NCBI GenBank assembly: GCA_016700335.1
Contig: CP065014.1
Location: forward strand, 1,773,001 to 1,837,000
DNA length: 64,000 nucleotides
Direction of reading: 5' to 3'
Origin: Chlorobiota bacterium
GTDB lineage: Bacteria > Bacteroidota > Ignavibacteria > OLB7
The notes below the pieces were generated by a model that did not search any database, had not been told where the DNA came from, and was given only the letters and a program-made list of their open reading frames with translations. Shown in pieces: positions 17,983 to 27,754 of the stretch. A program made the translations under genes and the position numbers. Positions within the stretch are counted from its first letter, which is position 1; each line of letters opens with the position of its first letter.

Positions 17983-19104
17983 TTAATGAAAATGCTCATG
18001 CTCCAAAACTGCTTCTAAAGCAGCAATACATTTCTCATTTTGTTCTAATGTGCCTGTTGATATTCTTATACAATGTGGCAAACCAAATGCATCTAAAGGT
18101 CTTGTTATTATTCCCTGTTTCAATAATCCAAAATGAATTTTATGTGCTAATTCTGAAACATTGAAATCAATCATTACAAAATTAGCAATGCTTGGAGTGT
18201 ATTTTAAACCTAATCTTTCAAAATGAAAATGAAAATATTTCAAAGATAACCTATTAAGTTCAATCGACTTTTGCAAGAATTCATTATCATCTAAAGCAGC
18301 AATTCCAGCTGCACTAGCAAGGCTGCTTGGTTCGAATGGTAACTTCACTTTCATAAGTTTACTTATAATATCAGAATGTGCCATACCATATCCAATTCTA
18401 ATACCAGCTAAACCATATACTTTTGAGAAAGATCTTAGTGTTAAAACATTATCCCATCTGTAATGCATAGAATCAGGGTAATCTGGCCAACCATTTGAAT
18501 ATTCAAAATATGCTTCATCTAAAATAACTAAAATATTATTCGGCACTTTTGTCATAAAACCCTCTAATTCATCTATTGTAAAAGCTGTGCCTGTAGGATT
18601 ATTAGGATTACATAAATAGATAATTTTTGTTGAATCATTTATTTTTTTATAAATTCCGTTTAAGTCAAATGTATAATTTTTCTGTGGTATTAAATGAGTT
18701 TTTTTCCCTGACATTTTGGCTAAAACTTGAAAACCAATAAATGTTCCCGAAGATGATAATATTTCATCTTCTTCATCTAAAAATGCTCTTAAAGCACAAG
18801 ATAAAACAGATTCACTTCCTGAACCACAAATTACATTTTCGAATTTAATAACATATTTATCAGCAATTTTTTTTCTTAATGACAATCCACCATCTGGATA
18901 TAGTTCTAGATTTGCAAGCGAATTTTTTATTTTTTTAATTGCTTTTGGTGAAGCTCCTATAGGATTCTCATTTGAAGCTAATTTGATAGTACCTTTTATA
19001 CCAAATTCTCTTTCAATATCTTCTGGAGATTTCCCTGGTGTATATGCTGATAATTGAGCAATATGTTGAGGTACTGATACTAGTTGTTGGTTGTATTCTG
19101 ACAT
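17983..19104 (-). CDS. hisC: histidinol-phosphate aminotransferase
   Basis: About 373 residues when started at the ATG at 19104; an ATG at 19122 would add six hydrophobic residues. PLP fold-type I features: KLASNENPIGASPKAI near the N-terminus, YLCNPNNPTGTAF, ILDEAYFEYS, and the Schiff-base lysine in LRSFSKVYGLAGIRIGYG. HisC makes histidinol phosphate in histidine synthesis, and related enzymes also act on aromatic amino acids. No other his genes are in the window, so a wider aromatic aminotransferase role is possible. Confidence 0.85.
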   Translation of the reverse strand: MSEYNQQLVSVPQHIAQLSAYTPGKSPEDIEREFGIKGTIKLASNENPIGASPKAIKKIKNSLANLELYPDGGLSLRKKIADKYVIKFENVICGSGSESVLSCALRAFLDEEDEILSSSGTFIGFQVLAKMSGKKTHLIPQKNYTFDLNGIYKKINDSTKIIYLCNPNNPTGTAFTIDELEGFMTKVPNNILVILDEAYFEYSNGWPDYPDSMHYRWDNVLTLRSFSKVYGLAGIRIGYGMAHSDIISKLMKVKLPFEPSSLASAAGIAALDDNEFLQKSIELNRLSLKYFHFHFERLGLKYTPSIANFVMIDFNVSELAHKIHFGLLKQGIITRPLDAFGLPHCIRISTGTLEQNEKCIAALEAVLEHEHFH

Positions 19105-19280
19105 AAGCCGCAAAAATAACAAAGTGACTAATTTATTTAAAGAATTTTATTAAATTTTTTTTTTACCTTAGAACAAATTATTAAAATTCAATTAAATAGT
19201 CTTGATCCTTCTTGAATTATAGTTGTTTAATAGTTTTTATTAACTTTGTAAAAATTCATAAATTCTCATATAATTCCATA

Positions 19281-19322
19281 TTTTTTGTCAAATATTTTTC
19301 GTCAAATATTTTTTGTCAAATT
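19281..19322. repeat. three tandem 14-bp repeats upstream of the SCO1-like gene
   Basis: Three head-to-tail copies of TTTTTTGTCAAATA (19281-19294, 19295-19308, 19309-19322) differ by one base each. They start 22 bp after a TAACTTTG that resembles a -7 box (19251-19258; its nearest TTG is 25 bp upstream, longer than usual) and end about 60 bp before the SCO1-like start. Possible regulator binding array or leader element. Confidence 0.6.
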
Positions 19323-19383
19323 TTTGTACAATTTTAGTGATTTGAAAGTGAAATATATAAATTATTTTTTCGTCTAAACTTTT

Positions 19384-20031
19384 ATGGAAAATACTGTTGA
19401 ACAAAAAACTAACTCAAAAGGAGTATTTATATTTCTTTTCTCATTTATTGCTGCTCTTTCTTTGGCCGGATTTGTTTGGCTTAAAAGTGTACAAGAAGAT
19501 AGAATTGCTAATGAAAATAAATTAACCGATTTTGGTGCTTTACCTAAATTTAATTTTGAAGAACGAAATGGAAGTACAATTGGTCCTGATCAGTTAAAGG
19601 GTAAAGTTTGGGTTGTAAATTTTATTTTTACAACTTGTCATGGTCCTTGTATTCTTATGTCTGAGAAAATGGCTGAAATACAAAAGTCTATCTCAAAAAC
19701 AAAAGGTGATGTAAAATTAGTTTCTATAACTGTTGACCCGGAAACAGACACTCCAGAGCTTTTAAAAGCTTATGCTGACAAAATGGGAGCTAAAGATAAT
19801 TGGCTCTTTGTTAGAGGGACTTATGATGAAACACAGAAACTTGCCAAACAAGGTTTTAAAATGACTTTAGAAAAAGATTCTACTGCAGTTGATGGTGATG
19901 ACTTTATTCACTCTGTGAAATTTGTTCTAGTGGATAAGAAAGGTCATATTCGAGGATATTATAATAGCGAAGAACCTGAATTCCATGCAAAACTTATAAA
20001 TGATGTTGGTGTAATGCTTAGGGAAAGTTAA
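19384..20031 (+). CDS. SCO1/SenC-family copper chaperone / thiol-redox protein
   Basis: 215 residues with one N-terminal membrane anchor (FIFLFSFIAALSLAGFVWL) and a periplasmic thioredoxin fold. The SCO copper site is complete: CHGPC (CxxxC) in FTTCHGPCILM and the distant histidine in DDFIHSVKFVLVD. SCO proteins help load copper into cytochrome c oxidase CuA or act as thiol reductases. No oxidase genes are adjacent. Upstream lies an unusual triple repeat. Confidence 0.9.
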   Translation: MENTVEQKTNSKGVFIFLFSFIAALSLAGFVWLKSVQEDRIANENKLTDFGALPKFNFEERNGSTIGPDQLKGKVWVVNFIFTTCHGPCILMSEKMAEIQKSISKTKGDVKLVSITVDPETDTPELLKAYADKMGAKDNWLFVRGTYDETQKLAKQGFKMTLEKDSTAVDGDDFIHSVKFVLVDKKGHIRGYYNSEEPEFHAKLINDVGVMLRES

Positions 20032-20074
20032 TTTGTAAAGTTGAAATTATTATTTTAAAATTTTAATTAGTATT

Positions 20075-20602
20075 ATGCAAATTGAAGAATTAAGAATTGG
20101 AATGAAAATAATTCATCCTACATATGGTGAAGGAATTGTTGAAAGTTTGTCAAGACTAACTGCTGATGTTACATTTGATTTTGGAAGAAAAATTATTTCT
20201 CCAGAATCAAGTGGTATTACACCTGCCACAACAATGATAGAGATAACATCTTTAAAAGAACCAATTGAATTAATTATTTCCAAAACTGTTGATTCGATAA
20301 TTTCAAGATTAGGAATTGAGGTTGAATCTGTTTCTGATTTATTACTTTCAAGATGGGAAAATGGTAAATTAATAATTCAATCCTCAAATTTAGATTTAAA
20401 ACCAAAAGAAATTGATATTGAAGTTTTCTTTCATAAAATTGTTATGATGAGAAATAATCTAAGGGTTTTAGAACAAAAAATTAATTCTCATGATAAATTT
20501 TCCGAATCAGAAAAAATTGAATTGCAAAGCTATATTACTAGATGTTATGGTTCATTGACAACTTTTAATATTTTGTTTAGAAATCAATCAGATCATTTTT
20601 AA
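20075..20602 (+). CDS. conserved protein of unknown function, two-part
   Basis: 175 residues, no signal and no membrane span. Residues 1-50 (IGMKIIHPTYGEGIVESLSR, TADVTFDFG) look like the small beta-barrel found in UvrD C-termini and CarD-like proteins (the H-x-x-x-G-x-G-x-V pattern). The second half has the strongly patterned VFFHKIVMMRNNLRVLEQKI and a YITRCYGSLTTFNILF end. I believe similar proteins occur in other phyla but cannot name a family. Its 3' end overlaps the end of convergent aroA by 4 bp. Confidence 0.6.
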   Translation: MQIEELRIGMKIIHPTYGEGIVESLSRLTADVTFDFGRKIISPESSGITPATTMIEITSLKEPIELIISKTVDSIISRLGIEVESVSDLLLSRWENGKLIIQSSNLDLKPKEIDIEVFFHKIVMMRNNLRVLEQKINSHDKFSESEKIELQSYITRCYGSLTTFNILFRNQSDHF

Positions 20603-21903
20603 TCATAATTCTTAAATATATCAAAAAAATTTGGATAAGATACTTCTGCAATATGTGAATCTTTAATTTCGATTCCATTTATAGCAATTGAACTTGCTAC
20701 TGCAGCAGTCATCACAATTCTATGATCATTGTTAGATTCTACTACCCCACCTAGTATAGTTTGATCTCCTTCAATTTTCAACCCATTACTTAGTTCAATT
20801 ATAGTTACTCCTAGGCTTTTAAACAATTCAACAATTGATTTAATTCTGTCACTTTCTTTAAATCTAAGTTCTCCAACATCTTCAATTTTAGTTGTACCTT
20901 TTGCTTGAGTTGCTATTAAAGAAAATATAGGAATCTCATCTAACATTTCAGAAACTTTATTTGAGTCATTTAATACAATTCCATTCAAATTTTCTGTGTA
21001 CTTAACATGAATACTTCCAATTAATTCATTACTAACAACATATGTGTTAATAATAGATATATCTGCTCCCATTTTGATTAATACATTTACAAAAGTTATT
21101 CTTGTTGGGTTTACATTTACATTTTCAATATAAATATCTGATCCTTTAACTAACAAACCTAAAGCAATAAGAAATGCAGCACTTGAAGGATCTCCACAAA
21201 CATTAATACTATAATTTCCACTAATTATTTTTGGTGAAATTAAATCATATTCAACATTATCTGATTTTATCTTTTCTACATTAATATCAAAATTCTTTAG
21301 CATTAGCTCAGTATGATTTCTCATTGGCTTAGTTCTAAATATTTGAATTTTACAATTTGTATATAATGAACTTAATACTAATGATGTGTATACCTGAGCA
21401 GAAGAAACATCGAATGTTGATAATATATTTTCATATTTAGTTAATGAAGAATTTTCAATATAAATTGGTAAAGAATTATTTGTTGAACGTATATTAATTC
21501 CTAACTTCTTTAGTGGATCCACAACTCTTTTCATTGGTCTGGTTGTTAGTGACTCATCACCTGTAATAACAAAATTTCCATTTCGAGTAGAAATATATCC
21601 ACATAATAATCTAGCTGTAGTTCCGCTGTTTCCACAGTCAAGTTCAATGTATTCTTCATGACTTACAAAATTATTTTTGTTATCAACAATTAAATAATTT
21701 CCAATTAAAATTATTTTAATTCCTAATTTTTTTAATACATTTATTGTTGATTTTGTATCACCACTTATCAAAGGATATTTAATAATTGTTCTACCTTTAT
21801 TAACAGCACCAAAAAATAATGCTCTATGAGTAATTGATTTATCTGAAGGAGGGTGAAATGTTTTTTTTATAGGCTTCAAAAATGGAAATAATTTTATATT
21901 CAT
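20599..21903 (-). CDS. aroA: 3-phosphoshikimate 1-carboxyvinyltransferase (EPSP synthase)
   Basis: 434 residues, sixth step of the shikimate pathway. Motifs: PPSDKSITHRALFFGA with the shikimate-3-phosphate lysine, LDCGNSGTTARLLCG for the PEP loop, RPMKRVVDPLKKLG, DVSSAQVYTSLVL, GDPSSAAFLIALG, ELRFKESDRIKSI and NDHRIVMTAAV. It starts 3 bp after the uvrA stop codon on the same strand, so the two are one transcription unit. Its end overlaps the convergent unknown gene by 4 bp. Confidence 0.94.
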   Translation of the reverse strand: MNIKLFPFLKPIKKTFHPPSDKSITHRALFFGAVNKGRTIIKYPLISGDTKSTINVLKKLGIKIILIGNYLIVDNKNNFVSHEEYIELDCGNSGTTARLLCGYISTRNGNFVITGDESLTTRPMKRVVDPLKKLGINIRSTNNSLPIYIENSSLTKYENILSTFDVSSAQVYTSLVLSSLYTNCKIQIFRTKPMRNHTELMLKNFDINVEKIKSDNVEYDLISPKIISGNYSINVCGDPSSAAFLIALGLLVKGSDIYIENVNVNPTRITFVNVLIKMGADISIINTYVVSNELIGSIHVKYTENLNGIVLNDSNKVSEMLDEIPIFSLIATQAKGTTKIEDVGELRFKESDRIKSIVELFKSLGVTIIELSNGLKIEGDQTILGGVVESNNDHRIVMTAAVASSIAINGIEIKDSHIAEVSYPNFFDIFKNYD

Positions 21904-21906
21904 TAT

Positions 21907-24819
21907 CTAATTTTTAAATTTATTGGAATTTAATTCTAAATAATGTCCTGTATAACTTTTTTCACAATTTACAATATCTTCAGGTTTACCTTCAAAAAGT
22001 ATTTCACCACCTTTATCACCTGCTTCCGGACCAATGTCAATAATCCAATCTGCATTTTTTATTACTTCAAGATTATGTTCAATAATTACTACGGAATGAC
22101 CTGCATTTAAAAGTGAATAGAATGAAATCATTAATGTATTTATATCATCAAAATGTAATCCTGTGGTAGGTTCATCTAATATAAAAAGTGTTTTGTTATT
22201 TGATGACATACCTGTTGTAATACTACTTGAAGAATCTGCAAGTTGAGTTGCAATTTTAACCCTTTGAGCTTCACCACCAGACAATGTTGTTGCTGGTTGA
22301 CCTAGCCTAACATACCCTAAACCAACATCTTCAAGGGGTTTTAATCTATTAACTACTCTTTTAAATTCTTTAAAAAATATTAAAGCTTCACTTACAGTCA
22401 TGTTCAAAACATCAACAATATTTTTTCCATTCAACTCGCATTTTAGAACTTCAGATTTAAATCTTTTACCTTTACAAGATTCACATTGTAATTTTAAATC
22501 TGCTAAAAACTGCATTTCAACTGTTATAGTTCCTTCACCTTGACAAACTTCACATCTACCACCTGGTACATTAAATGAGAAGTAACCACTTTTCCATGCA
22601 TTGCTTTTTGCAAAATTTGTGTTGCTAAAAATATCTCTAATTACATCGAAAGCACCAACATAAGTAGCTGGATTAGATCTTGAAGTTCTACCAATTGGAG
22701 TTTGATCAATCATCTCTACAGATTTCAATTTCTCATATCCATATATGACTTCAACAGAGTTTGGCATTTTACCTTGCAACCCCATGTGATAAGCAATTGC
22801 AGGGAAAAGAGCACCATGAATTAATGATGATTTACCAGAACCAGAAACACCTGTAATTACAACTAATTGATTTAAAGGGAACTTTACATTTACATTTTTT
22901 AAATTATTTATATTAACATTTTCTAATGAAATAAAAAGTTGATTTTCAATTTTTCGTTTTTCATGTAACCCAACTTTTTTATTATTATTAAGATACTCAC
23001 CTGTTAAAGAACCAGAATTTGTAATCTCATGTGGAGTACCAAATGAAACAATTTCACCCCCCTTCTCTCCAGCCTTTGGTCCCATATCTATAACAAAATC
23101 TGCTTTACTAATTATATCAGAGTCATGTTCAACAACAATAACAGTATTCCCAATATCCCTAAGCTTTTTTAATGTATCAATCAGTCGATGGGTATCTCTA
23201 GGATGAAGCCCTATAGATGGCTCATCTAGAACGTACATAGCACCTACTAGTGCAGAGCCAATAGATGTTGCTAAATTTATCCTTTGCGATTCTCCTCCAG
23301 AAAGAGTATGGCTTAATCTATCTAAAGTTAAATACCCTATTCCAACGTTATTTAAATAACTTAATCTTTTTGAAATTTCTTCAATAATCCTAATAGAAAT
23401 TTCAAGATCAGTATTCGAGATTTTCAATTTGTTGAACCAAATGATTGCATTTTCTATTGTATTTTGAGCAACATCGGAAATTCTATAATTATTAATAAAT
23501 ACTTGATTTGCTTCTTCAGATAACCTAGAACCTTCACAATTACTACATGTAGTTAAACCTCTATATTTAGCAGCCATGAATCTTGATTGCATATTTGAAC
23601 TAGAATCTTTATCTAATTTTTTCATTAATGGAGTAACACCAATATAATCTTCTGTTCCATTCATAACTAAGTCAAGCTCACCCTTTGTAAGCCATGAAAA
23701 TGGTTCATCAATATTGATTTCTTCTCTTCTACACATTTTGAGAAGTTCGTTTTTGTACTTAGATAAAGAAGGCATTGAGATTGGATGAATTGCATCTTCA
23801 CTTATTGATTTCCTTTTATCTGGAATAACTAAATCATAATCAACACCAAAACTTTTACCATAACCTTCACATTTTTTACATGCCCCAATTGCATTATTAA
23901 AACTAAACATTTGAATTGTAGGTTCTTTGTAAAGAGAACCACAATTGCTACATTCAAACCTAGTGCTAAACCTTTTTAGAACTTTATCTAAAGTATCAAT
24001 AATAGCTATTCCATCCCCTTCTCTAAATGCAATTTCAATTCCATCCGCAATTCTGGTTAAAGTTGATTCTTCTAAATCTAAAACAATTCTATCTACTAAA
24101 ACTAGAATATCTTCTCTACTTATATTGATATTCTCTTCTTCATTTAAATCAATTATTTGCGTTTCTCCTTTTTTAATAATTCTAAAAAAACCTTTTGCTT
24201 TAAGCCTTTCGAACTCTTGTTCTATTGTAAGATTAGAAAGTATATCGATTGGAAAAAGTATATAGAACCTTGAATTTTGAACTAATGTTTGAATATAACT
24301 TTGTACTGTTCTTGGAGAATCTTTTACTATTTCAATATTACAATTTTTGCAATATGTTCTACCAATCCTTGCAAATAATAATCTTAAATAATCATATATT
24401 TCAGTTGCTGTACCAACAGTTGAACGAGCATTTTTTATAGAAGTTTTTTGCTCTATGGCAACTGCAGGAGCTAACCCAGTAATGCTTTCAACATCAGGTT
24501 TAGTCATTCTTGATAAGAACTGCCTTGCATAAGAAGATAAAGATTCTACATATCTTCTTTGTCCTTCAGCATAAATAGTATTAAAAGCTAAGGATGATTT
24601 ACCAGAACCTGATACTCCAGTTATAACAACTAATCTATTCTTTGGAATATCTATTGATATATCTTTTAAATTATGAACTCTAGCTTTACGGATTGATAAT
24701 GTAGTTTTTGGATGAAGATAGTTTGAATCAGAAGTTGTATTATTCAAATCGATTTCAGCTACTTTATTCTTACTTTTTCTTGTAGTAACCCGTGATTTAA
24801 TATTTTTTTTTTCTATCAC
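21907..24819 (-). CDS. uvrA: UvrABC system protein A (excinuclease ATPase)
   Basis: 970 residues with two ABC ATPase modules: Walker A GVSGSGKSSLAF near residue 70 and GVSGSGKSSLIHG near 655, LSGGESQRINLA and LSGGEAQRVKIA signatures, and Walker B VLDEPSIGLHPRD and ILDEPTTGLHFDD. Zinc ligands appear as CKNC, CSNC/CKKC, CSNC and CEVC/CESC. It recognises damaged DNA with UvrB. The start is a GTG (24819), and about 35 lysine-rich residues come before the usual UvrA beginning. aroA follows immediately. Confidence 0.95.
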   Translation of the reverse strand: MIEKKNIKSRVTTRKSKNKVAEIDLNNTTSDSNYLHPKTTLSIRKARVHNLKDISIDIPKNRLVVITGVSGSGKSSLAFNTIYAEGQRRYVESLSSYARQFLSRMTKPDVESITGLAPAVAIEQKTSIKNARSTVGTATEIYDYLRLLFARIGRTYCKNCNIEIVKDSPRTVQSYIQTLVQNSRFYILFPIDILSNLTIEQEFERLKAKGFFRIIKKGETQIIDLNEEENINISREDILVLVDRIVLDLEESTLTRIADGIEIAFREGDGIAIIDTLDKVLKRFSTRFECSNCGSLYKEPTIQMFSFNNAIGACKKCEGYGKSFGVDYDLVIPDKRKSISEDAIHPISMPSLSKYKNELLKMCRREEINIDEPFSWLTKGELDLVMNGTEDYIGVTPLMKKLDKDSSSNMQSRFMAAKYRGLTTCSNCEGSRLSEEANQVFINNYRISDVAQNTIENAIIWFNKLKISNTDLEISIRIIEEISKRLSYLNNVGIGYLTLDRLSHTLSGGESQRINLATSIGSALVGAMYVLDEPSIGLHPRDTHRLIDTLKKLRDIGNTVIVVEHDSDIISKADFVIDMGPKAGEKGGEIVSFGTPHEITNSGSLTGEYLNNNKKVGLHEKRKIENQLFISLENVNINNLKNVNVKFPLNQLVVITGVSGSGKSSLIHGALFPAIAYHMGLQGKMPNSVEVIYGYEKLKSVEMIDQTPIGRTSRSNPATYVGAFDVIRDIFSNTNFAKSNAWKSGYFSFNVPGGRCEVCQGEGTITVEMQFLADLKLQCESCKGKRFKSEVLKCELNGKNIVDVLNMTVSEALIFFKEFKRVVNRLKPLEDVGLGYVRLGQPATTLSGGEAQRVKIATQLADSSSSITTGMSSNNKTLFILDEPTTGLHFDDINTLMISFYSLLNAGHSVVIIEHNLEVIKNADWIIDIGPEAGDKGGEILFEGKPEDIVNCEKSYTGHYLELNSNKFKN

Positions 24820-24963
24820 TTTAGATTTAACTTAAATATTTATAACACAAAATTAAGTACACTTAACAGAATTAAATTCGTAATTAATACTTAAACATTT
24901 TAAAATAAAATTAACAATATATTTATCATAGATTAAGAAAATTTAATTTGATTTATATTAAAA

Positions 24964-24998
24964 TCCCAGTAAGAACTTAAATATAAATCTTACTGGGA
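24964..24998. terminator. hairpin downstream of ogt
   Basis: A perfect 11-bp stem, TCCCAGTAAGA (24964-24974) with TCTTACTGGGA (24988-24998), lies about 60 bp past the ogt stop codon. On the minus strand it is followed by TTTAAAATATAAAT rather than a clean T run, so termination is likely but not certain. Confidence 0.6.
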
Positions 24999-25056
24999 CT
25001 TTAAATATAGTTTATATTTCACAATTAAATTTCTAAAATATACTAGAATTAATTTT

Positions 25057-25545
25057 TTAATCGAACAAAGAATTCATACCAAATGCAAACCTTGCCTCAT
25101 GTTTTAATAGCCAATCTTTACGCCAAAGTTCCCCTGCGTAACCAACTAATGAACCATCTGTTCCTACAACTCTATGACAAGGAATTAATATAAATATCTT
25201 ATTTTTTCCATTTGCATTCCCTAAAGCTCTAACAATTTTTTCATTAGCAATTTGCTTTGCAATTTGTAAATAACTAATTTTTTTACCGTAAGGAATTTCA
25301 CGTAGCTGTCTCCATACAATCTGTTGAAAAGGGCTACCCTTCTGTTCAGCATTTATAGTAAAAATTCTTCTCGAACCATCAAAATACTCTCTTAGTTGCC
25401 TTTTACATTCTAAAATGTTAAATGGTAAATCATCGCTTTCCAAACCTTTATTATTTACAAAAAGAACAGAATTTACTAAAGTTACATTCCCTTTAATTTC
25501 TAATATTCCTATTGGCGACTCAATATATGCAACAAAAGAATTCAA
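25057..25545 (-). CDS. ogt: methylated-DNA--protein-cysteine methyltransferase
   Basis: 162 residues. The suicide active site PCHRVVG and the helix-turn-helix RQLREIPYGKKISYLQIAKQI are intact, as is the Asn hinge region (ALGNANGKN). It removes O6-alkyl groups from guanine in DNA by transferring them to its own cysteine. It looks like the stand-alone Ogt type without the Ada zinc domain. Hairpins flank it on both sides, so it is probably a single-gene transcript. Confidence 0.93.
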   Translation of the reverse strand: MNSFVAYIESPIGILEIKGNVTLVNSVLFVNNKGLESDDLPFNILECKRQLREYFDGSRRIFTINAEQKGSPFQQIVWRQLREIPYGKKISYLQIAKQIANEKIVRALGNANGKNKIFILIPCHRVVGTDGSLVGYAGELWRKDWLLKHEARFAFGMNSLFD

Positions 25546-25661
25546 TTATTATAATTTAGTTTTAATATACATGCTAATTACCTAATGAAAGATAATCATT
25601 CTTAAAAAACAAAAGTAATAGTTAATTTTAGTTTATTCAAATTTAAAATTAGCTTTAAAAT

Positions 25662-25712
25662 AAAAAAAGGAGACTGATATAAGGAACTCTCCCCTATAAA
25701 ATTCTCCTTTTT
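25662..25712 (-). terminator. intrinsic terminator downstream of the TSP3-OmpA gene
   Basis: On the minus strand AAAAAGGAGA (25712-25703) pairs with TCTCCTTTTTTT (25673-25662), ending in a T tract. It sits about 60 bp after the stop codon of the gene ending at 25771. Confidence 0.65.
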
Positions 25713-25770
25713 GATTCCGATAAAGACCGCAAAGAAAATATCGGAAAATTATAACCTAATAATATTAAAC

Positions 25771-27726
25771 TTAATCACATCCTTTAATAACTTGAACAGT
25801 TATTCTTCTGTTTTTCTTTCTGATATTATCTAGCTTTACTTTGTCCATTGATTTAGTAGATGCTGATTTTGGGTCTGGTTCTGAAACTGCTGGTCTTCTA
25901 CTTCCATAACCAATTATACCCTGAATCTTAGTATTTTCAATACCTTGATCAATAAGCCATCTACGAACTGATTCTGCTCTCATTTCGCTTAATGATTGGT
26001 TTTGTTCTGCTTTACCATCTTTAGAAGTATGCCCTTCAATAACAACTTTTTGTTGATCACATTGTTTTAAGAATTCAGCTAATTTTGTTAAATCATTAAT
26101 TGTCCCTTGTCTTTCCATATCAAATTTATCTGAGTTAACTAAAAAATATATTTCATTAAAGCTTAACCTAGATCCTTTTTTATCTAATGGATTAATTTCT
26201 TTTTCAGTAACAGGTTTGTTAACACATCCTTGGTTGGCAATTGTTCCAACAATTAATGGGCACAAATCATCACCATCAATTACACCATCACCATCAGTAT
26301 CTTTTTTTAGTGGATCAGATTTAAAAGTATTTACTTCTTGTCCATCAGATAATTTATCTCCATCTGTATCAACTTTTGTTGGATCAGTTCCGAAAATAGA
26401 GACTTCACGTCCATCTTCTAATCCATCACCATCAGTATCAACTTTTTTTGGATCAGTTTTTCTAGTAACTTCTTGACCATCAGTAAGACCATCTCCATCT
26501 GTATCTGGATTTAATGGATCTGTTAGATATGTTCGAATTTCTTTACCATCATCTAAACCATCATTATCTGTATCTGCAGATTTTGGATCAGTTTTAAAAA
26601 TATTAATTTCGTCACCATCAAACAATACATCTGAATCTGTATCAGCATTTTTTGGCATAGTACCAAAGAAATTAACCTCTTTACCATCAATCAAGCCATC
26701 ATTGTCTGTGTCTGGATTTCTTGGATTTGTATAGTATTTTTTAATTTCATCTCCATCACTAAGTCCATCATTATCACTATCTATATCTTTTGGATTAGTG
26801 CCATAACGTGATTCCTCTTCATTTGTTATTCCATCACCATCAAAATCTAATGGAGAAATCCCACCAAATGAAAACTTTAATGCACTACCAAATCTAAGTG
26901 AAGCTGCATTCCAATCTAAACCATTTGCAACATTTGTAAATGGAAGTGAATATTGAATTTCTGGTTGGATAAATAGATTTTCAGATAACATAATTTCATA
27001 ACCTACTCCTAAAATTCCAGCACTAAAAAAATTGTTTGCATTTGGAATTTCACCAGAGTAATTGTTTCTTGAGCTAGTTGTATCTGTAAACAAAAAATTT
27101 GGAGTAGCTATAACTTCACTTTGAATAGCATTATGAGTGATTACATTTCCAAAAGACAAACCTACATTAAAATCAAGTGGATACTTAAAAGGTCTAATAT
27201 TCAAAATTGGGTCAATTGAAATAACTTTAATATCAGAAATCAAATTATGATTAACGTTAACCGGCATTGGTTTGTTGTCAATCCACTTTTGACCAATAAA
27301 TTCTCTTATAGTAGTTTCTCCAGAAAGATCTGAATATGTTCCTTTCACTTGAACTCCTAAAAGTTCAGTTATAGGCAAATCAACTACAATCCCAGCTGCT
27401 ATTCCATTTCCTTGTAACCCAGTATTATAGCTAGTGCAACAATTTGGAACTCCACTTAAAGAATTAAAATTTGTACTATGTGTATTTACATTAATTCCTG
27501 CATGAATGCCTAACGAAACTCCATGTAATCTACTTTGAACATTTTCTTCATCTTCAATTTTAGAAGTTAATTTCCATTGTTTTTCATTTTCATTTTTTAC
27601 AGGAGTTTGAGTATTTGTTGACTTTGGATAAACCGATGTAGGTTTTTGTGCAAGTCCTTCATTAATAAATGCCGTTAAACATATTGCAAATGTTGTTGTT
27701 CGGCGTATAAGTTTTTTATATTTCAT
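25771..27726 (-). CDS. outer-membrane protein with thrombospondin type 3 repeats and OmpA domain
   Basis: 651 residues: signal peptide (about 1-26), a beta-barrel-like segment (about 65-290), then about ten TSP3-type calcium-binding repeats (about 295-500; DTDGDGLxDGxEV, DSDNDGLSDGDE), then an OmpA-like peptidoglycan-binding domain (VVIEGHTSKDGKAEQNQSLS, RRITVQV). It probably links the outer membrane to the cell wall, with calcium stiffening the repeat stalk. This architecture is common in Bacteroidota. It lies just downstream of the giant SBBP protein on the same strand. Confidence 0.88.
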   Translation of the reverse strand: MKYKKLIRRTTTFAICLTAFINEGLAQKPTSVYPKSTNTQTPVKNENEKQWKLTSKIEDEENVQSRLHGVSLGIHAGINVNTHSTNFNSLSGVPNCCTSYNTGLQGNGIAAGIVVDLPITELLGVQVKGTYSDLSGETTIREFIGQKWIDNKPMPVNVNHNLISDIKVISIDPILNIRPFKYPLDFNVGLSFGNVITHNAIQSEVIATPNFLFTDTTSSRNNYSGEIPNANNFFSAGILGVGYEIMLSENLFIQPEIQYSLPFTNVANGLDWNAASLRFGSALKFSFGGISPLDFDGDGITNEEESRYGTNPKDIDSDNDGLSDGDEIKKYYTNPRNPDTDNDGLIDGKEVNFFGTMPKNADTDSDVLFDGDEINIFKTDPKSADTDNDGLDDGKEIRTYLTDPLNPDTDGDGLTDGQEVTRKTDPKKVDTDGDGLEDGREVSIFGTDPTKVDTDGDKLSDGQEVNTFKSDPLKKDTDGDGVIDGDDLCPLIVGTIANQGCVNKPVTEKEINPLDKKGSRLSFNEIYFLVNSDKFDMERQGTINDLTKLAEFLKQCDQQKVVIEGHTSKDGKAEQNQSLSEMRAESVRRWLIDQGIENTKIQGIIGYGSRRPAVSEPDPKSASTKSMDKVKLDNIRKKNRRITVQVIKGCD

Positions 27727-27754
27727 TATTATTTTTTAATTTTTTTTGATAAAA

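Noticed and set aside
23945..24265. 106-codon plus-strand ORF
   Set aside because: Antisense shadow within uvrA, with no start context or family features.
26216..26476. Plus-strand ORF opposite the TSP3 repeats
   Set aside because: It is an antisense by-product of the repetitive DTDGDGL codons.
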